NCBI RefSeq assembly: GCF_003116815.1
Contig: NZ_QDKQ01000060.1
Location: 23,832-87,831, forward strand
Direction of reading: 5' to 3'
From: Caulobacter endophyticus
GTDB taxonomy: Bacteria; Pseudomonadota; Alphaproteobacteria; Caulobacterales; Caulobacteraceae
DNA length: 64,000 nt
Position 1 is the first letter of the stretch; every line of letters begins with the position of its first letter. The notes under the pieces were generated by a model. That model was not told the DNA's origin. It saw only the letters and a list, made by a program, of their open reading frames with translations, and searched no databases. Shown here in pieces: positions 8,253 to 16,200 of this stretch. Made by a program: the position numbers and the translations under genes.

Positions 8253-10385
8253 CTACTTCTTCTTGAACGGCTTCGGCTTGCCGCCGAACTCGCCCTTGGC
8301 CTTGAAGGGCTTGGGGCCCTTGAACGCCGGCTTGTCGCCGAAGGCGGGCTTGGCCTTGTAGGGCTTGGCCGGAGCGTCGCCGAACGCCTTGGGGGCGCGG
8401 GGCTTGTACTCGCGCGGACCGTCGGCGTTGTCGCGGCCTTCGGCGCGCGGCTTGTAGGCTCGCTTAGGCGCGCCGTCGCTTTCGATCGGCGAGTAGGGGC
8501 GCGGGGCCTCGTCGCGATCGCGCGGCTTGAAGTCGCGCGGCGGGCGCGGCTTGTAGTCGCCCTTCGGCTCGTCGCCGCGGCCGTACGGCTTGGCGCCGCT
8601 CACGCCGTCGCGGTCGTAGCCGCCCTGGCGCGGAGCGCGGGGAGCGCGGGGTGCGTCGTCGTAGTTGCGCGGACCACGGGGCGGACGCGAGTCGCCGTCG
8701 AAGTCACGCGGCGGACGCGGCGCGCGCGGACCGTCGCCGCGCGGGGCCGGCGCCGTGGTCGGGGTGATCTGGACGTCCTCGCGCACAGTGGTCTGCACCG
8801 CCGCGCCGAACTTCACAGCCGCCTCGGCCGAGATCTCGAACTTGGTGTCGTAATCGAAGATCCGGATCGAGCCGATGTCTTTCTTGGTGATGTGGCCCTG
8901 GCGGCAGATCAGCGGGATCAGCCACTTGGGATCGGCGTTGCCGCGACGGCCGACGCTGATGCGGAACCACTCCGAGCCGTCCATGCTGACGCGCGGCTCG
9001 CGCTCCGGGCGGTCGCCGTACTCGCGGGGCTCGCGCGGCTCACGCGAGCGCGGACCCGGATCGGCGCCGTGGCGCGGATCGTCATAGATTTCTTCCGGGG
9101 CCGGCAGCTTGGCGCGACGGGTGCGGATCAGGGCCGCGGCGATCTCGGTCGGGGTGCGCTTGGCCAGCATGGCTTCGGCCAGGGCCAGATCTTCCTCGTT
9201 GGTGGCTTCCAGGAAGATCGGATCGTCGAGCAGGCGCTCGGTGTCCTTGGCGCGGATCTCGTCGGCGCTCGGAGCGCCGCCCCAGACGCCTTCGACGCCG
9301 GCGGCGAACAGCAACTGCTCAGCCTTGCGGCGGCGGGTATAGGGCACGACGAGCGCCGAGACGCCCTTCTTGCCGGCCCGGCCGGTGCGGCCCGAACGGT
9401 GCAGCAGGGTGGCCTTGTTGACCGGCAGTTCGGCGTGGATGACGAGGCCCAGGTCCGGCAGGTCTAGGCCGCGGGCGGCGACGTCGGTGGCGACGCAGAC
9501 GCGGGCGTGCCCGTCGCGCAGGGCCTGCAGGGCGTCGGCGCGTTCGCGCTGGCTCAGTTCGCCGGAGAGGCCGACGACGTCGAAGCCGCGTTCGCGCAGC
9601 TTGCTGTGCAGCGAGCGGACGCTTTCGCGGGTGTTGGCGAACACCAGGGCGCCGGGGCTTTCGAAATAGCGCAGCAGGTTGACGACCGCGTGCTCGGTCT
9701 CGTTCGGCGCCACGCGCACGGCGCGGTACTCGATGTCGCGGTGCGGCTCGTTGCGGTCGATGGTGTCGATGCGCAGGGCGTCGTTCTGGTAGTTCTTGGC
9801 CAGGGCGATGATGTCGCGCGCCAGGGTCGCCGAGAACAGCAGGGTGCGCCGGTCGGCCGGGGCGGCGTCGAGGATGAACTCGAGGTCCTCGCGGAAGCCC
9901 ATGTCGAGCATCTCGTCGGCCTCGTCGAGGACGGCGACCTTCAGCTCGGAGAGATCCAGGTGGCCGCGCTCGATGTGGTCGCGCAGGCGGCCCGGGGTGC
10001 CGACGACGATGTGGGCGCCGAAGTTCAGGGCGCGCTGCTCGCGGCGGGCGTCCATGCCGCCGACGCAGTTGACGACCGTGGCGCCGGCCTGGGCGTAGAG
10101 CCATTCCAGTTCGCGATTGACCTGCATGGCCAGTTCGCGGGTCGGGGCGATGACCAGGGCCATCGGCAGGCCTGCCTTGGGCAGGCGCTCGGCCTCGCCC
10201 AGCAGGGTCGGGGCTGCGGCCAGGCCGAAGGCCACGGTCTTGCCCGAGCCGGTCTGGGCGCTGACCAGCAGGTCGCGGCCTTCGGCGCCGGCTTCCAGCA
10301 CGGCGGCCTGTACGGGGGTGGGCTCGGCGTAACCCTGAGCAGCGAGCGCCCGCTCAAGAGCGGGGTGGGAGGCGGGGAAGGGCAT
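8253..10385 (-). CDS. DEAD-box RNA helicase with DbpA-type RNA-binding domain and long basic tail
   Basis: About 710 residues. It has the Q-motif region at the N-terminus, motif I AQTGSGKT, Ia PTREL, GTPGRL, II DEAD, III SAT, and the second RecA domain with ARGLDLPD and HRSGRTGRAG. After the helicase core comes a DbpA-like RNA-binding fold (SVGRRGNADPKWLIPLICRQ), then a low-complexity Arg/Lys/Pro/Gly tail of about 190 residues ending in KKK. The role is probably RNA unwinding in ribosome assembly or mRNA decay. The start at 10385 (MPFPASHPALERAL) is preferred; an open frame continues to 10490 but reads as non-protein-like sequence. Confidence 0.88.
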   Translation of the reverse strand: MPFPASHPALERALAAQGYAEPTPVQAAVLEAGAEGRDLLVSAQTGSGKTVAFGLAAAPTLLGEAERLPKAGLPMALVIAPTRELAMQVNRELEWLYAQAGATVVNCVGGMDARREQRALNFGAHIVVGTPGRLRDHIERGHLDLSELKVAVLDEADEMLDMGFREDLEFILDAAPADRRTLLFSATLARDIIALAKNYQNDALRIDTIDRNEPHRDIEYRAVRVAPNETEHAVVNLLRYFESPGALVFANTRESVRSLHSKLRERGFDVVGLSGELSQRERADALQALRDGHARVCVATDVAARGLDLPDLGLVIHAELPVNKATLLHRSGRTGRAGKKGVSALVVPYTRRRKAEQLLFAAGVEGVWGGAPSADEIRAKDTERLLDDPIFLEATNEEDLALAEAMLAKRTPTEIAAALIRTRRAKLPAPEEIYDDPRHGADPGPRSREPREPREYGDRPEREPRVSMDGSEWFRISVGRRGNADPKWLIPLICRQGHITKKDIGSIRIFDYDTKFEISAEAAVKFGAAVQTTVREDVQITPTTAPAPRGDGPRAPRPPRDFDGDSRPPRGPRNYDDAPRAPRAPRQGGYDRDGVSGAKPYGRGDEPKGDYKPRPPRDFKPRDRDEAPRPYSPIESDGAPKRAYKPRAEGRDNADGPREYKPRAPKAFGDAPAKPYKAKPAFGDKPAFKGPKPFKAKGEFGGKPKPFKKK

Positions 10386-10651
10386 CTTGGTCCAGTTCGA
10401 TTCTGCAGGCGGCGAGCACACAAAAACGCCCGCGGCCTGCGCCACGACCAAATTACGACCCCGTTGTCCCGGACCCGTCTGATTGGTCACTTGTCATGAA
10501 AATAAACCTCTCCGGCCGCCAAAACGAGCCGTTTGCGCCAGCGAGGAAATTTGCAAGGGCGCGTTAAGACGCCAAACCGACGCGAAAGGCAAGGGGCGGC
10601 CGACGATTAGCGCCGACTGCGGCGCTTTGGCCGCAGGCGCCTCAATGAGAA

Positions 10652-10681
10652 ACGCCCCGCCCGGAGGTCCGGACGGGGCGT
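10652..10681 (-). terminator. Intrinsic terminator of the pstS-like gene
   Basis: ACGCCCCGCCCGGA and TCCGGACGGGGCGT form a 14-bp stem with one G-U pair and a two-base loop. On the minus strand it is followed by TTCTC. It lies 25 bases after the pstS-like stop. Confidence 0.85.
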
Positions 10682-10705
10682 CTTTCAAGGTGGCGACCGA
10701 GGCGA

Positions 10706-11755
10706 TCAGGCTTTCGGCGGAGCCATCAGGGTCAGCTTGCTGGCCGTGGCCTTGGCGGCGTCGTGCTGCGTGGGCGGCAGCGGGATCAGGCCGCGGCCCT
10801 GCAGATAGCCGCCGCGGCCGGTGGCGGCGTCGGAGACGAACTCGTTCAGGAATTCCTTCAGGCCTGGCGTCACGCCGACCTGGCCCTTCTTCACGTAGAT
10901 GAAGAGCGAGCGCGAGACGGGGTAGCTGCCGTTGGCGATGGTCTGCGGGGTGGGTTTCACGCCGTTGACGGCCGCGCCCTTGATGACGTTGGCGTTCTCT
11001 TCGAGGAACGAGAAGCCGAACACGCCCAGCGCGCCGGGCGTCTTGGTCAGGGTGCCGACGATGGCGTTGTCGTTCTCGCCCGCGTCGATCCAGGCGCCAT
11101 CCTTGCGCATCGGGTCGACCTTGGCCTTGAAGCCCTTCTCGTCGGCGTCGTGCAGCTTCTTGATGGTCGGGAACTTCTTGGCGCCGCCTTCGATGGCCAG
11201 CTCGACCCAGGCGTCGCGGGTGCCCGAGGTGGGCGGCGGGCCGTAGACGAGGATGCGGTTGGCCGGCAGGCCCGAGCCCACGTCCTTCCAGGTTTTGTAC
11301 GGGTTGTTCACGAACTGACCGCCGCGCAGGGCGTTCTGGGCGAGGCCGAGATACAGGTGTTCGAGCTTGAAGTTGTAGTCGGGCGACTTCTTGTCCATCG
11401 CGATGACGATGCCGTCGAAGCCGATCTTGATCTCGATGATGTCCTTGACGCCCTTGGCCTTGCAGGCCTCGAACTCGGACTTCTTCATCGGACGCGAGGC
11501 GTTGGCGATATCGGGGAAGCCTTCGCCCATGCCGCCGCAGAACATCTTGATGCCGCCGCCGGTGCCGAGGCTCTCGACCTTGGGCGACTTCTTGCCGGTC
11601 TTCTTGGCGAAGTTCTCGGCGACGCGGGTGCTGAACGGGAAGACGGTCGAGGAGCCGGCGGCCCAGACATAGTCACGGGCGGCGTGAGCGCTGGGAGCCA
11701 GGGCCAGCAGGCCAAGCGCGGCGGCGGCTCCGAGGAAGGCTTTCATGGACGACAT
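10706..11755 (-). CDS. pstS: PstS-like periplasmic phosphate-binding protein
   Basis: 349 residues with a Sec signal peptide (about residues 1-25, ending AHA) and a type II periplasmic binding fold. The segment AAGSSTVFPFSTRVAENFAKK and the ligand loop PPPTSGTRDAWVEL match PstS proteins, which bind phosphate through Ser, Thr, Arg and Asp side chains. It stands alone: no pstC, pstA, pstB or phoU follows. The upstream region carries three Pho-box heptamers, predicting induction by PhoB on phosphate starvation. The start is the ATG at 11755, and the ATG at 11746 is also possible. A strong terminator follows. Confidence 0.85.
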   Translation of the reverse strand: MSSMKAFLGAAAALGLLALAPSAHAARDYVWAAGSSTVFPFSTRVAENFAKKTGKKSPKVESLGTGGGIKMFCGGMGEGFPDIANASRPMKKSEFEACKAKGVKDIIEIKIGFDGIVIAMDKKSPDYNFKLEHLYLGLAQNALRGGQFVNNPYKTWKDVGSGLPANRILVYGPPPTSGTRDAWVELAIEGGAKKFPTIKKLHDADEKGFKAKVDPMRKDGAWIDAGENDNAIVGTLTKTPGALGVFGFSFLEENANVIKGAAVNGVKPTPQTIANGSYPVSRSLFIYVKKGQVGVTPGLKEFLNEFVSDAATGRGGYLQGRGLIPLPPTQHDAAKATASKLTLMAPPKA

Positions 11756-11869
11756 CCTGATGGTCGGCTTGGGGCCATTTGGAATCTTGGACGTGTCGGG
11801 CGGACCCTTAAGAGGGAACGGTCTCCGACCTCGTCGACCGCAGATTAGCGGCGGCGAGGTCGGCTATTT

Positions 11870-11898
11870 GTCACAGTTCGGCGACAGATTTGCGACAG
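11870..11898 (-). promoter_or_regulatory. Pho box, three direct heptamers
   Basis: Read on the minus strand, CTGTCGC-AAAT-CTGTCGC-CGAA-CTGTGAC gives three heptamers spaced by four bases, an exact 11-base period (plus-strand positions 11892-11898, 11881-11887, 11870-11876). This is the arrangement bound by PhoB, whose consensus repeat is CTGTCAT/C. It sits 115-143 bases upstream of the pstS-like start, in the gap after arsC. Confidence 0.85.
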
Positions 11899-11924
11899 GT
11901 GACGGCTAAACGTCCGACCACGGA

Positions 11925-12308
11925 TCAGGATGCACCCGCCGGCGGGCGCCGGTCCAGGACCTCCAGCACCTTTTCCTTCGGGCGCGCCAGCACCGCTCCC
12001 TTGGGCGTGACGACGATCGGGCGCTCGACCAGGATCGGGTGTTCGATCATCGCCGCAAGGATCACATCATCTGCGGCGGCCGGGTCGGTCAGGCCCAGTT
12101 CCTCGGCCGGGGTGCCCTTGACGCGCAACAGGCCGCGGGCGCCGAGGCCGGTTCGGGCGGCCAGATCCCTTAGCTGGTTCAGTGTCCAGCCCGCCTTCAG
12201 GTACTCGACCACGGTGGGCGCGTAGCCGGCGGCTTCGATGATCGCCAGGGTGTTGCGCGAGGTGCCGCACTTGGGATTGTGGAAGATGGTGATCGGAAAG
12301 TCGGTCAT
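11925..12308 (-). CDS. arsC: Arsenate reductase, ArsC glutaredoxin-dependent family
   Basis: 127 residues of thioredoxin fold. The N-terminal ITIFHNPKCGTSRNTLAII holds the catalytic Cys (residue 14) in the usual ArsC position, and RPIVVTPKGAVLARPKEKVLEVL supplies the conserved C-terminal Arg-Pro region. The family reduces arsenate to arsenite with glutathione and glutaredoxin; YfgD-like members have unproven activity. I chose the ATG at 12308; the frame stays open far upstream through antisense of other genes. It lies just upstream of the Pho box and pstS-like gene. Arsenate enters cells through phosphate carriers, so the neighbourhood may be meaningful. Confidence 0.85.
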   Translation of the reverse strand: MTDFPITIFHNPKCGTSRNTLAIIEAAGYAPTVVEYLKAGWTLNQLRDLAARTGLGARGLLRVKGTPAEELGLTDPAAADDVILAAMIEHPILVERPIVVTPKGAVLARPKEKVLEVLDRRPPAGAS

Positions 12309-12446
12309 GGCGGCCTCTGGAGACGATGCGAGGCTGATAGCAGGCGACGAGCGGACCGGCCAAGTCGCCCTCGTCGCTTCAGAATAGTAGTTGCGATTCA
12401 CTCGCATCAATGCGACTGGGACGCCCCGCCCGAAGAGGAGCGCCCC

Positions 12447-12599
12447 ATGCGCGACGACCGGGGTCTGGACGACCCGCCGCCCACGCTCGACGAACTGCTC
12501 TCCGAGCCCATCGTCCGCCTGCTGATGCGCCGCGATGGCGTGGAGGAGGGCGAAGTGCGAAAGCTCATCGCCCGGGTGGCCTCCAGCCGCAGGTCCTAA
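12447..12599 (+). CDS. Small acidic protein, unknown function
   Basis: 50 residues starting MRDDRGLDDPPPTLDELLSE. GAGGAG lies eight bases before the ATG. The sequence predicts two amphipathic helices (about residues 13-28 and 31-46) with acidic and Arg-rich patches. It does not resemble a known domain that I recognise. Its last four bases overlap the end of the convergent hydrolase gene. The good ribosome binding site and protein-like composition support it. Confidence 0.6.
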   Translation: MRDDRGLDDPPPTLDELLSEPIVRLLMRRDGVEEGEVRKLIARVASSRRS

Positions 12600-13729
12600 A
12601 GTCCTTTCAGGATCAGGTTGGGCAGCACGCTGTTGTCCCATTCGGGCGTCTTGGGCGGATTGTCGCCGACGCGCAGCACGATCAGTCGCTTGGACGGCAC
12701 GATGTAGACTACCTGGTTGGAGTTTCCGCAGAAGAGATAGAGGTCGTCGGCGGCGTAGGGCTCGCTGTGCAGAATCTTGGGCCAGGGCGTGTCGGGCGCC
12801 GCCCAGCCGCGACGCTCCACGTAGGGCGCGCCGATATAGACGCCCAGTCCGTAGTGAGGGTTCTGCTTCGTCGGGGTGCGCATCTCTCCGACATAGCCCG
12901 CGGGCAACAGCCGCTTGCCGGCATGGACCCCATCGTCGATCAGCAGGATGGCCAGGCGCAGCCAGCTCTCGGCCGGCAGCAGGATACAGCAGCCCGAGTG
13001 GGCCAGACCGCCCGGACGGTCGACCCAGATCTGGCCTCCGGGCGCGTCGATGGGCTTTAGCACTTCTTCGGAGATGAACTCGGCGTAGCGGCGACCGGTG
13101 GCGCGCTCGATGACCAGGGCCACCAGCTCGGAGGTGGCGTTGGCGTAGTCGTAGCGACTGCCCGGGGTGTTCACGAGCGGGTAGTCGTTGATCAGGATGT
13201 CGTCGTGACGCGGGTGCAGGTAGGCCCGGTTCAGCACGTCGGCCGGATCGGTGCTGAAGCCCTGCGGCAGGAAGCCGGTGCGCATGTCCAGAGTGTGGCG
13301 GACCAGGATCTCGGCCTTGGGCGTGCCCCTCCACTCGGTGATGAAGTCGGCGAGCGACTGGTCCAGCGACTTGATGACGCCCAGCTCAAGGGCCCTGCCG
13401 ATGGCGACGGCGGTCAGCGGCTTGGCCAGCGACTTTGACGCCAGCAGGGTCGGGCGGCTGGCGCCGGCGAAGTAGGTCTCGCGTTCCAGCACGCCGTCGC
13501 GCCAAACCATGAAGGCCTTTGCTTTGCTTTGCTCGGCATAGGCCTGAGCCGAGTCGAGGGCGGCGGCGTCGATCGTGGCCGGCGAAGCGGCGGGAATCAG
13601 CGTGCGGCCGGCCGCCCCAGGCACGGGCTCGAGCGTGTCATAGGTCTCCTGCGGCGCATTGGCGGCGGCCTGAAAGCGCTGAAGATACAAGGCCTCGTCG
13701 GCTGACGTTACGGAAGTTTCAGCGCTCAT
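12596..13729 (-). CDS. Beta-lactamase-fold serine hydrolase (class C / esterase type)
   Basis: 377 residues of the serine beta-lactamase-like family (Pfam Beta-lactamase). The catalytic SxxK motif is SLAK in the segment LLASKSLAKPLTAV (near residue 98) and the YxN motif is YAN in RYDYANATSELVAL (near residue 195). There is no signal peptide, so it is likely cytoplasmic and more probably an esterase or amidase than a penicillin-binding protein. It has its own predicted IclR-regulated promoter (operator 13801-13817, -10 at 13756-13764), which makes it part of the island. It resembles in kind the second hydrolase at 18535-19617. Confidence 0.85.
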   Translation of the reverse strand: MSAETSVTSADEALYLQRFQAAANAPQETYDTLEPVPGAAGRTLIPAASPATIDAAALDSAQAYAEQSKAKAFMVWRDGVLERETYFAGASRPTLLASKSLAKPLTAVAIGRALELGVIKSLDQSLADFITEWRGTPKAEILVRHTLDMRTGFLPQGFSTDPADVLNRAYLHPRHDDILINDYPLVNTPGSRYDYANATSELVALVIERATGRRYAEFISEEVLKPIDAPGGQIWVDRPGGLAHSGCCILLPAESWLRLAILLIDDGVHAGKRLLPAGYVGEMRTPTKQNPHYGLGVYIGAPYVERRGWAAPDTPWPKILHSEPYAADDLYLFCGNSNQVVYIVPSKRLIVLRVGDNPPKTPEWDNSVLPNLILKGL

Positions 13730-13755
13730 CTCGGGCTCCGACGTTATGTGAGCCT

Positions 13756-13764
13756 GACCGTAAA
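13756..13764 (-). promoter_or_regulatory. -10-like element of hydrolase promoter
   Basis: On the minus strand TTTACGGTC fits the island pattern NYTANNGTC. Its first base is exactly 45 nt downstream of the centre (13809) of the operator at 13801-13817, and it lies 27 bases before the hydrolase ATG. Confidence 0.55.
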
Positions 13765-13800
13765 TCCACGAATTGCCACTTCGTTGACCGCGTGGTCAAA

Positions 13801-13817
13801 TATCCGCCCTGCGAAAG
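13801..13817 (-). promoter_or_regulatory. Predicted IclR operator, site A2
   Basis: TATCCG-CCCTG-CGAAAG. The half nearest the hydrolase promoter is a perfect CGGATA when read on the minus strand; the other half matches three of six bases. Confidence 0.55.
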
Positions 13818-13867
13818 AGCAGGCGACGCACAAAAGACGACTCCGACCGTTGCGGGGCTTCGTTGCG

Positions 13868-13886
13868 CTATCCGGCAAACGGATAG
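13868..13886. promoter_or_regulatory. Perfect IclR operator palindrome, site A1
   Basis: CTATCCG-GCAAA-CGGATAG is a perfect 7+5+7 inverted repeat in the gap between the divergent hydrolase and iclR genes. It lies 73 bases before the iclR start. Unlike the other sites, it has no -10 match at the 45-nt spacing, so it may serve autoregulation. Confidence 0.7.
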
Positions 13887-13958
13887 TCGGGACGTGGTTT
13901 CCGCCAGACCCCCGCCGCCACGGTCTGGAGTTCGCGTGAATCTGGAGGAGGCGTTTCG

Positions 13959-14753
13959 ATGGAAAAAGGTGTGCCGATCAGGGCCATCAGCCGCTGCATC
14001 TCGGTGCTGCAGGCGATCAACCGGCGTGGTTCGCTGTCGATGATGGAGATCGCCCAAACCTCGGGCGTTCCCTATCCGACGGCCTGCCGCATCGTTCAGA
14101 CCCTGCTGCACGAGAAGCTGATCGAGCGCGAGCCGGCGCGGAAGCGCTATCGCCCGACGATGCTGGTGCAGTCGCTGTCGCACGGGTTCCAGGAGAGCGA
14201 TCGCCTGGTGGCCTGCGCCCGTCCGCACATCGTCGACCTGACCGCCAAGGTGACCTGGCCGGTCTCGATCGCCACGCGGGTCGGCCAGCAGATGATGATC
14301 CGCGACTCGACGCACACCATGACGTCGCTGACGCTGAACAACTACTATCCCGGCTACACCCTGCCGATCCTGGAGAGCGCAGCGGGCAAGGCGTATCTCG
14401 CCTTCGCCAGTCCCGACGAGCAGGCGGCCGTGCTGGAGGCCTATCGCCGCGGCGAGGGCCAGGTGGATCCGCTGACCCTGCAGTATGCCGAGTCCGGCGG
14501 GATGTTCTCCGACATCATCGAGGCGGGCGTGGCCACCAAGGGGCGCAACCCCTACACCGCCACCCCGGGCAAGACCTCGTCGATCGGCGCGCCGATCTTC
14601 AACAGCGAGGGCGTCTGCGGGGCGCTGGTGCTGGTGTTCTTCTCGTCGTCGATGAAGATGCCCGACGCGCTCAAGCAGTACGGCGACAAGCTGAAGATCG
14701 CCGCGGCGGCCATCAGTCGCGACCTGTCCGAGCCCCTGTCCCGCGCCGCCTAG
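13959..14753 (+). CDS. IclR-family transcriptional regulator, MhpR-like
   Basis: 264 residues. An N-terminal winged helix-turn-helix (residues 5-75; recognition region around PYPTACRIVQTLLHEKLIER) is followed by the IclR effector-binding domain (about 85-255; ESAAGKAYLAFASPDEQ and GAPIFNSEGVCGALVLVFF). The PYPTACR helix is typical of the MhpR branch, activators of aromatic catabolism. It sits next to two candidate operators, and similar sites precede several other operons of the island, so it is the best candidate for a pathway-specific activator responding to the substrate or an intermediate. The ATG at 13959 has GGAGGAGG upstream. Confidence 0.92.
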   Translation: MEKGVPIRAISRCISVLQAINRRGSLSMMEIAQTSGVPYPTACRIVQTLLHEKLIEREPARKRYRPTMLVQSLSHGFQESDRLVACARPHIVDLTAKVTWPVSIATRVGQQMMIRDSTHTMTSLTLNNYYPGYTLPILESAAGKAYLAFASPDEQAAVLEAYRRGEGQVDPLTLQYAESGGMFSDIIEAGVATKGRNPYTATPGKTSSIGAPIFNSEGVCGALVLVFFSSSMKMPDALKQYGDKLKIAAAAISRDLSEPLSRAA

Positions 14754-14770
14754 CGGCGCGGGATGGCGCT

Positions 14771-16021
14771 TCAGGTCGTTTCTTTGGGTGTGTCCCATTG
14801 CGGATAGCGTCCCATGAGGAGGATCAGCGTGCCGCTGGCCACAAAGCCGGCGGCCGCGATCGCCAGGGCGCGGCCATAGCCGCCGTCATGGTCGTAGAGC
14901 GCTCCGAAGCCGATGGCGCCGATCGGAACGCCCAGCGAGATCGCCACCCCGATCAGGGCGTAGACGGCGCCGTAGGAACGCATGCCGAAATAGCGGGCGA
15001 CGAAGAAGGCGGCGACGTCGACCTCGCCGCCCTGCGCCGCGCCGATCAGCAGCACGGCCAGCACCGCCAGCGGCCACTGGCCGTGGCCGGTCGCCAGCAG
15101 GCCCACGCCCAGCGCCGGCAGGACGAGGGCGATGGCGGCCGGGATCGGGGCCCAGAAGCGGTCGACCGCCCAGCCGACGACGATCCGGCCCAGGGCGACC
15201 GAAACGGCCAGCAGCGCCACCAGCCAGCCGGCGGCCCGGGCGTCGAGGCCCTGGTCGGTGAGGATCGGCTGAAGCTGGCTGATCACGCCCGTCAGGCCCG
15301 CCGTCGCCAGCAGGATCGCCAGGGCCAGGATCCAGAAGCGGCCGGTCTTCAGCGCCTGGCCGGCGGTCAGGCCGACCTGGGCGACCTGTCGGGCGGCGGC
15401 GATCTCGCCCGCGGCCGCGCCGCGCTTGGCCAGCCAGCGCGGGCGCTCCCACAGGGCCACCAAGACGGTGGGCAGGGCGACGAAGATCGACAGCGCCGCC
15501 AGCGCCGCATAGCCGCCACGCCAGCCATGATGGGTGATGACGAAGTTCAGCAGCGGCGCCGACAGCGCCGCGACCAGCGACACGCCGGTCAGCGTAAGCC
15601 CCAGCGAAAGGCCGCGGCCCTTCTCGAACCAGGTGTTGACCGCCCGGGTGTAGCCGATCGGCCCGGTGCCGCTGCCCAGGATGACCAGCAGGGCGAAGAG
15701 GCCGTAGAAGGCGCCCAGCGACGGAGGCATGGCCGCCAGCATCGCGTAGACCGCCGCCAGCAGGCCGATGGAGACCATCGCCACGGGCCGCACCCCGACC
15801 TTGTCGATCAGCCAGCCCAGCACGGGAGCCACGAACAGGGCCGCCAGGGCCGCGCCCTGGGCCTGGGCGATCTGGCCGCGCGTCCAGCCCAGATCGGCCT
15901 GCAGGGCCTTCACGAACAGCGAGCCGACATACTGCTGCAGGCTGATGCCGCAGCCGACCCCAACGCCTGCCGCCAGCACCACGCGCCAGCCCCTGCGGAA
16001 CTCGTCCCGAACCTCGCTCAC
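14771..16021 (-). CDS. MFS transporter, monocarboxylate/oxalate-formate type
   Basis: 416 residues with twelve predicted membrane helices. The loop between helices 2 and 3 reads GWLIDKVGVRPVAM, matching the MFS motif GxxxDxxGxR. The helix-5 region with TGPIGYTRAVNTWFEKGRG resembles MCT/OFA carriers of organic anions. The start is GTG at 16021 (GTG AGC GAG), nine bases after GGGGG. It is convergent with iclR and divergent from the aldehyde dehydrogenase at 16201. It is a likely uptake system for the island substrate, and a second member of the same group lies at 39505-40791. Confidence 0.87.
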   Translation of the reverse strand: MSEVRDEFRRGWRVVLAAGVGVGCGISLQQYVGSLFVKALQADLGWTRGQIAQAQGAALAALFVAPVLGWLIDKVGVRPVAMVSIGLLAAVYAMLAAMPPSLGAFYGLFALLVILGSGTGPIGYTRAVNTWFEKGRGLSLGLTLTGVSLVAALSAPLLNFVITHHGWRGGYAALAALSIFVALPTVLVALWERPRWLAKRGAAAGEIAAARQVAQVGLTAGQALKTGRFWILALAILLATAGLTGVISQLQPILTDQGLDARAAGWLVALLAVSVALGRIVVGWAVDRFWAPIPAAIALVLPALGVGLLATGHGQWPLAVLAVLLIGAAQGGEVDVAAFFVARYFGMRSYGAVYALIGVAISLGVPIGAIGFGALYDHDGGYGRALAIAAAGFVASGTLILLMGRYPQWDTPKETT

Positions 16022-16200
16022 GCGTCACATCCCCCGGGCCGCCTGGCCCCAATGTCCCCAGTCGAGCATCCGACGGCCCGCGCGCGGCGCGCCATCGTTT
16101 CGCGCGGGCTGATCGACAGGCGGGGAGGGCGCGCGGCAAGGCGGCGGCCGGGCCGCCCCCGCTTCACAACAGCTTCCAGTTCATTCCGACGGAGTTTCCC

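Noticed and set aside
10386..10490. N-terminal extension of the DEAD-box helicase
   Set aside because: The extra 35 residues are not protein-like, and the ATG at 10385 begins the normal helicase N-terminus.
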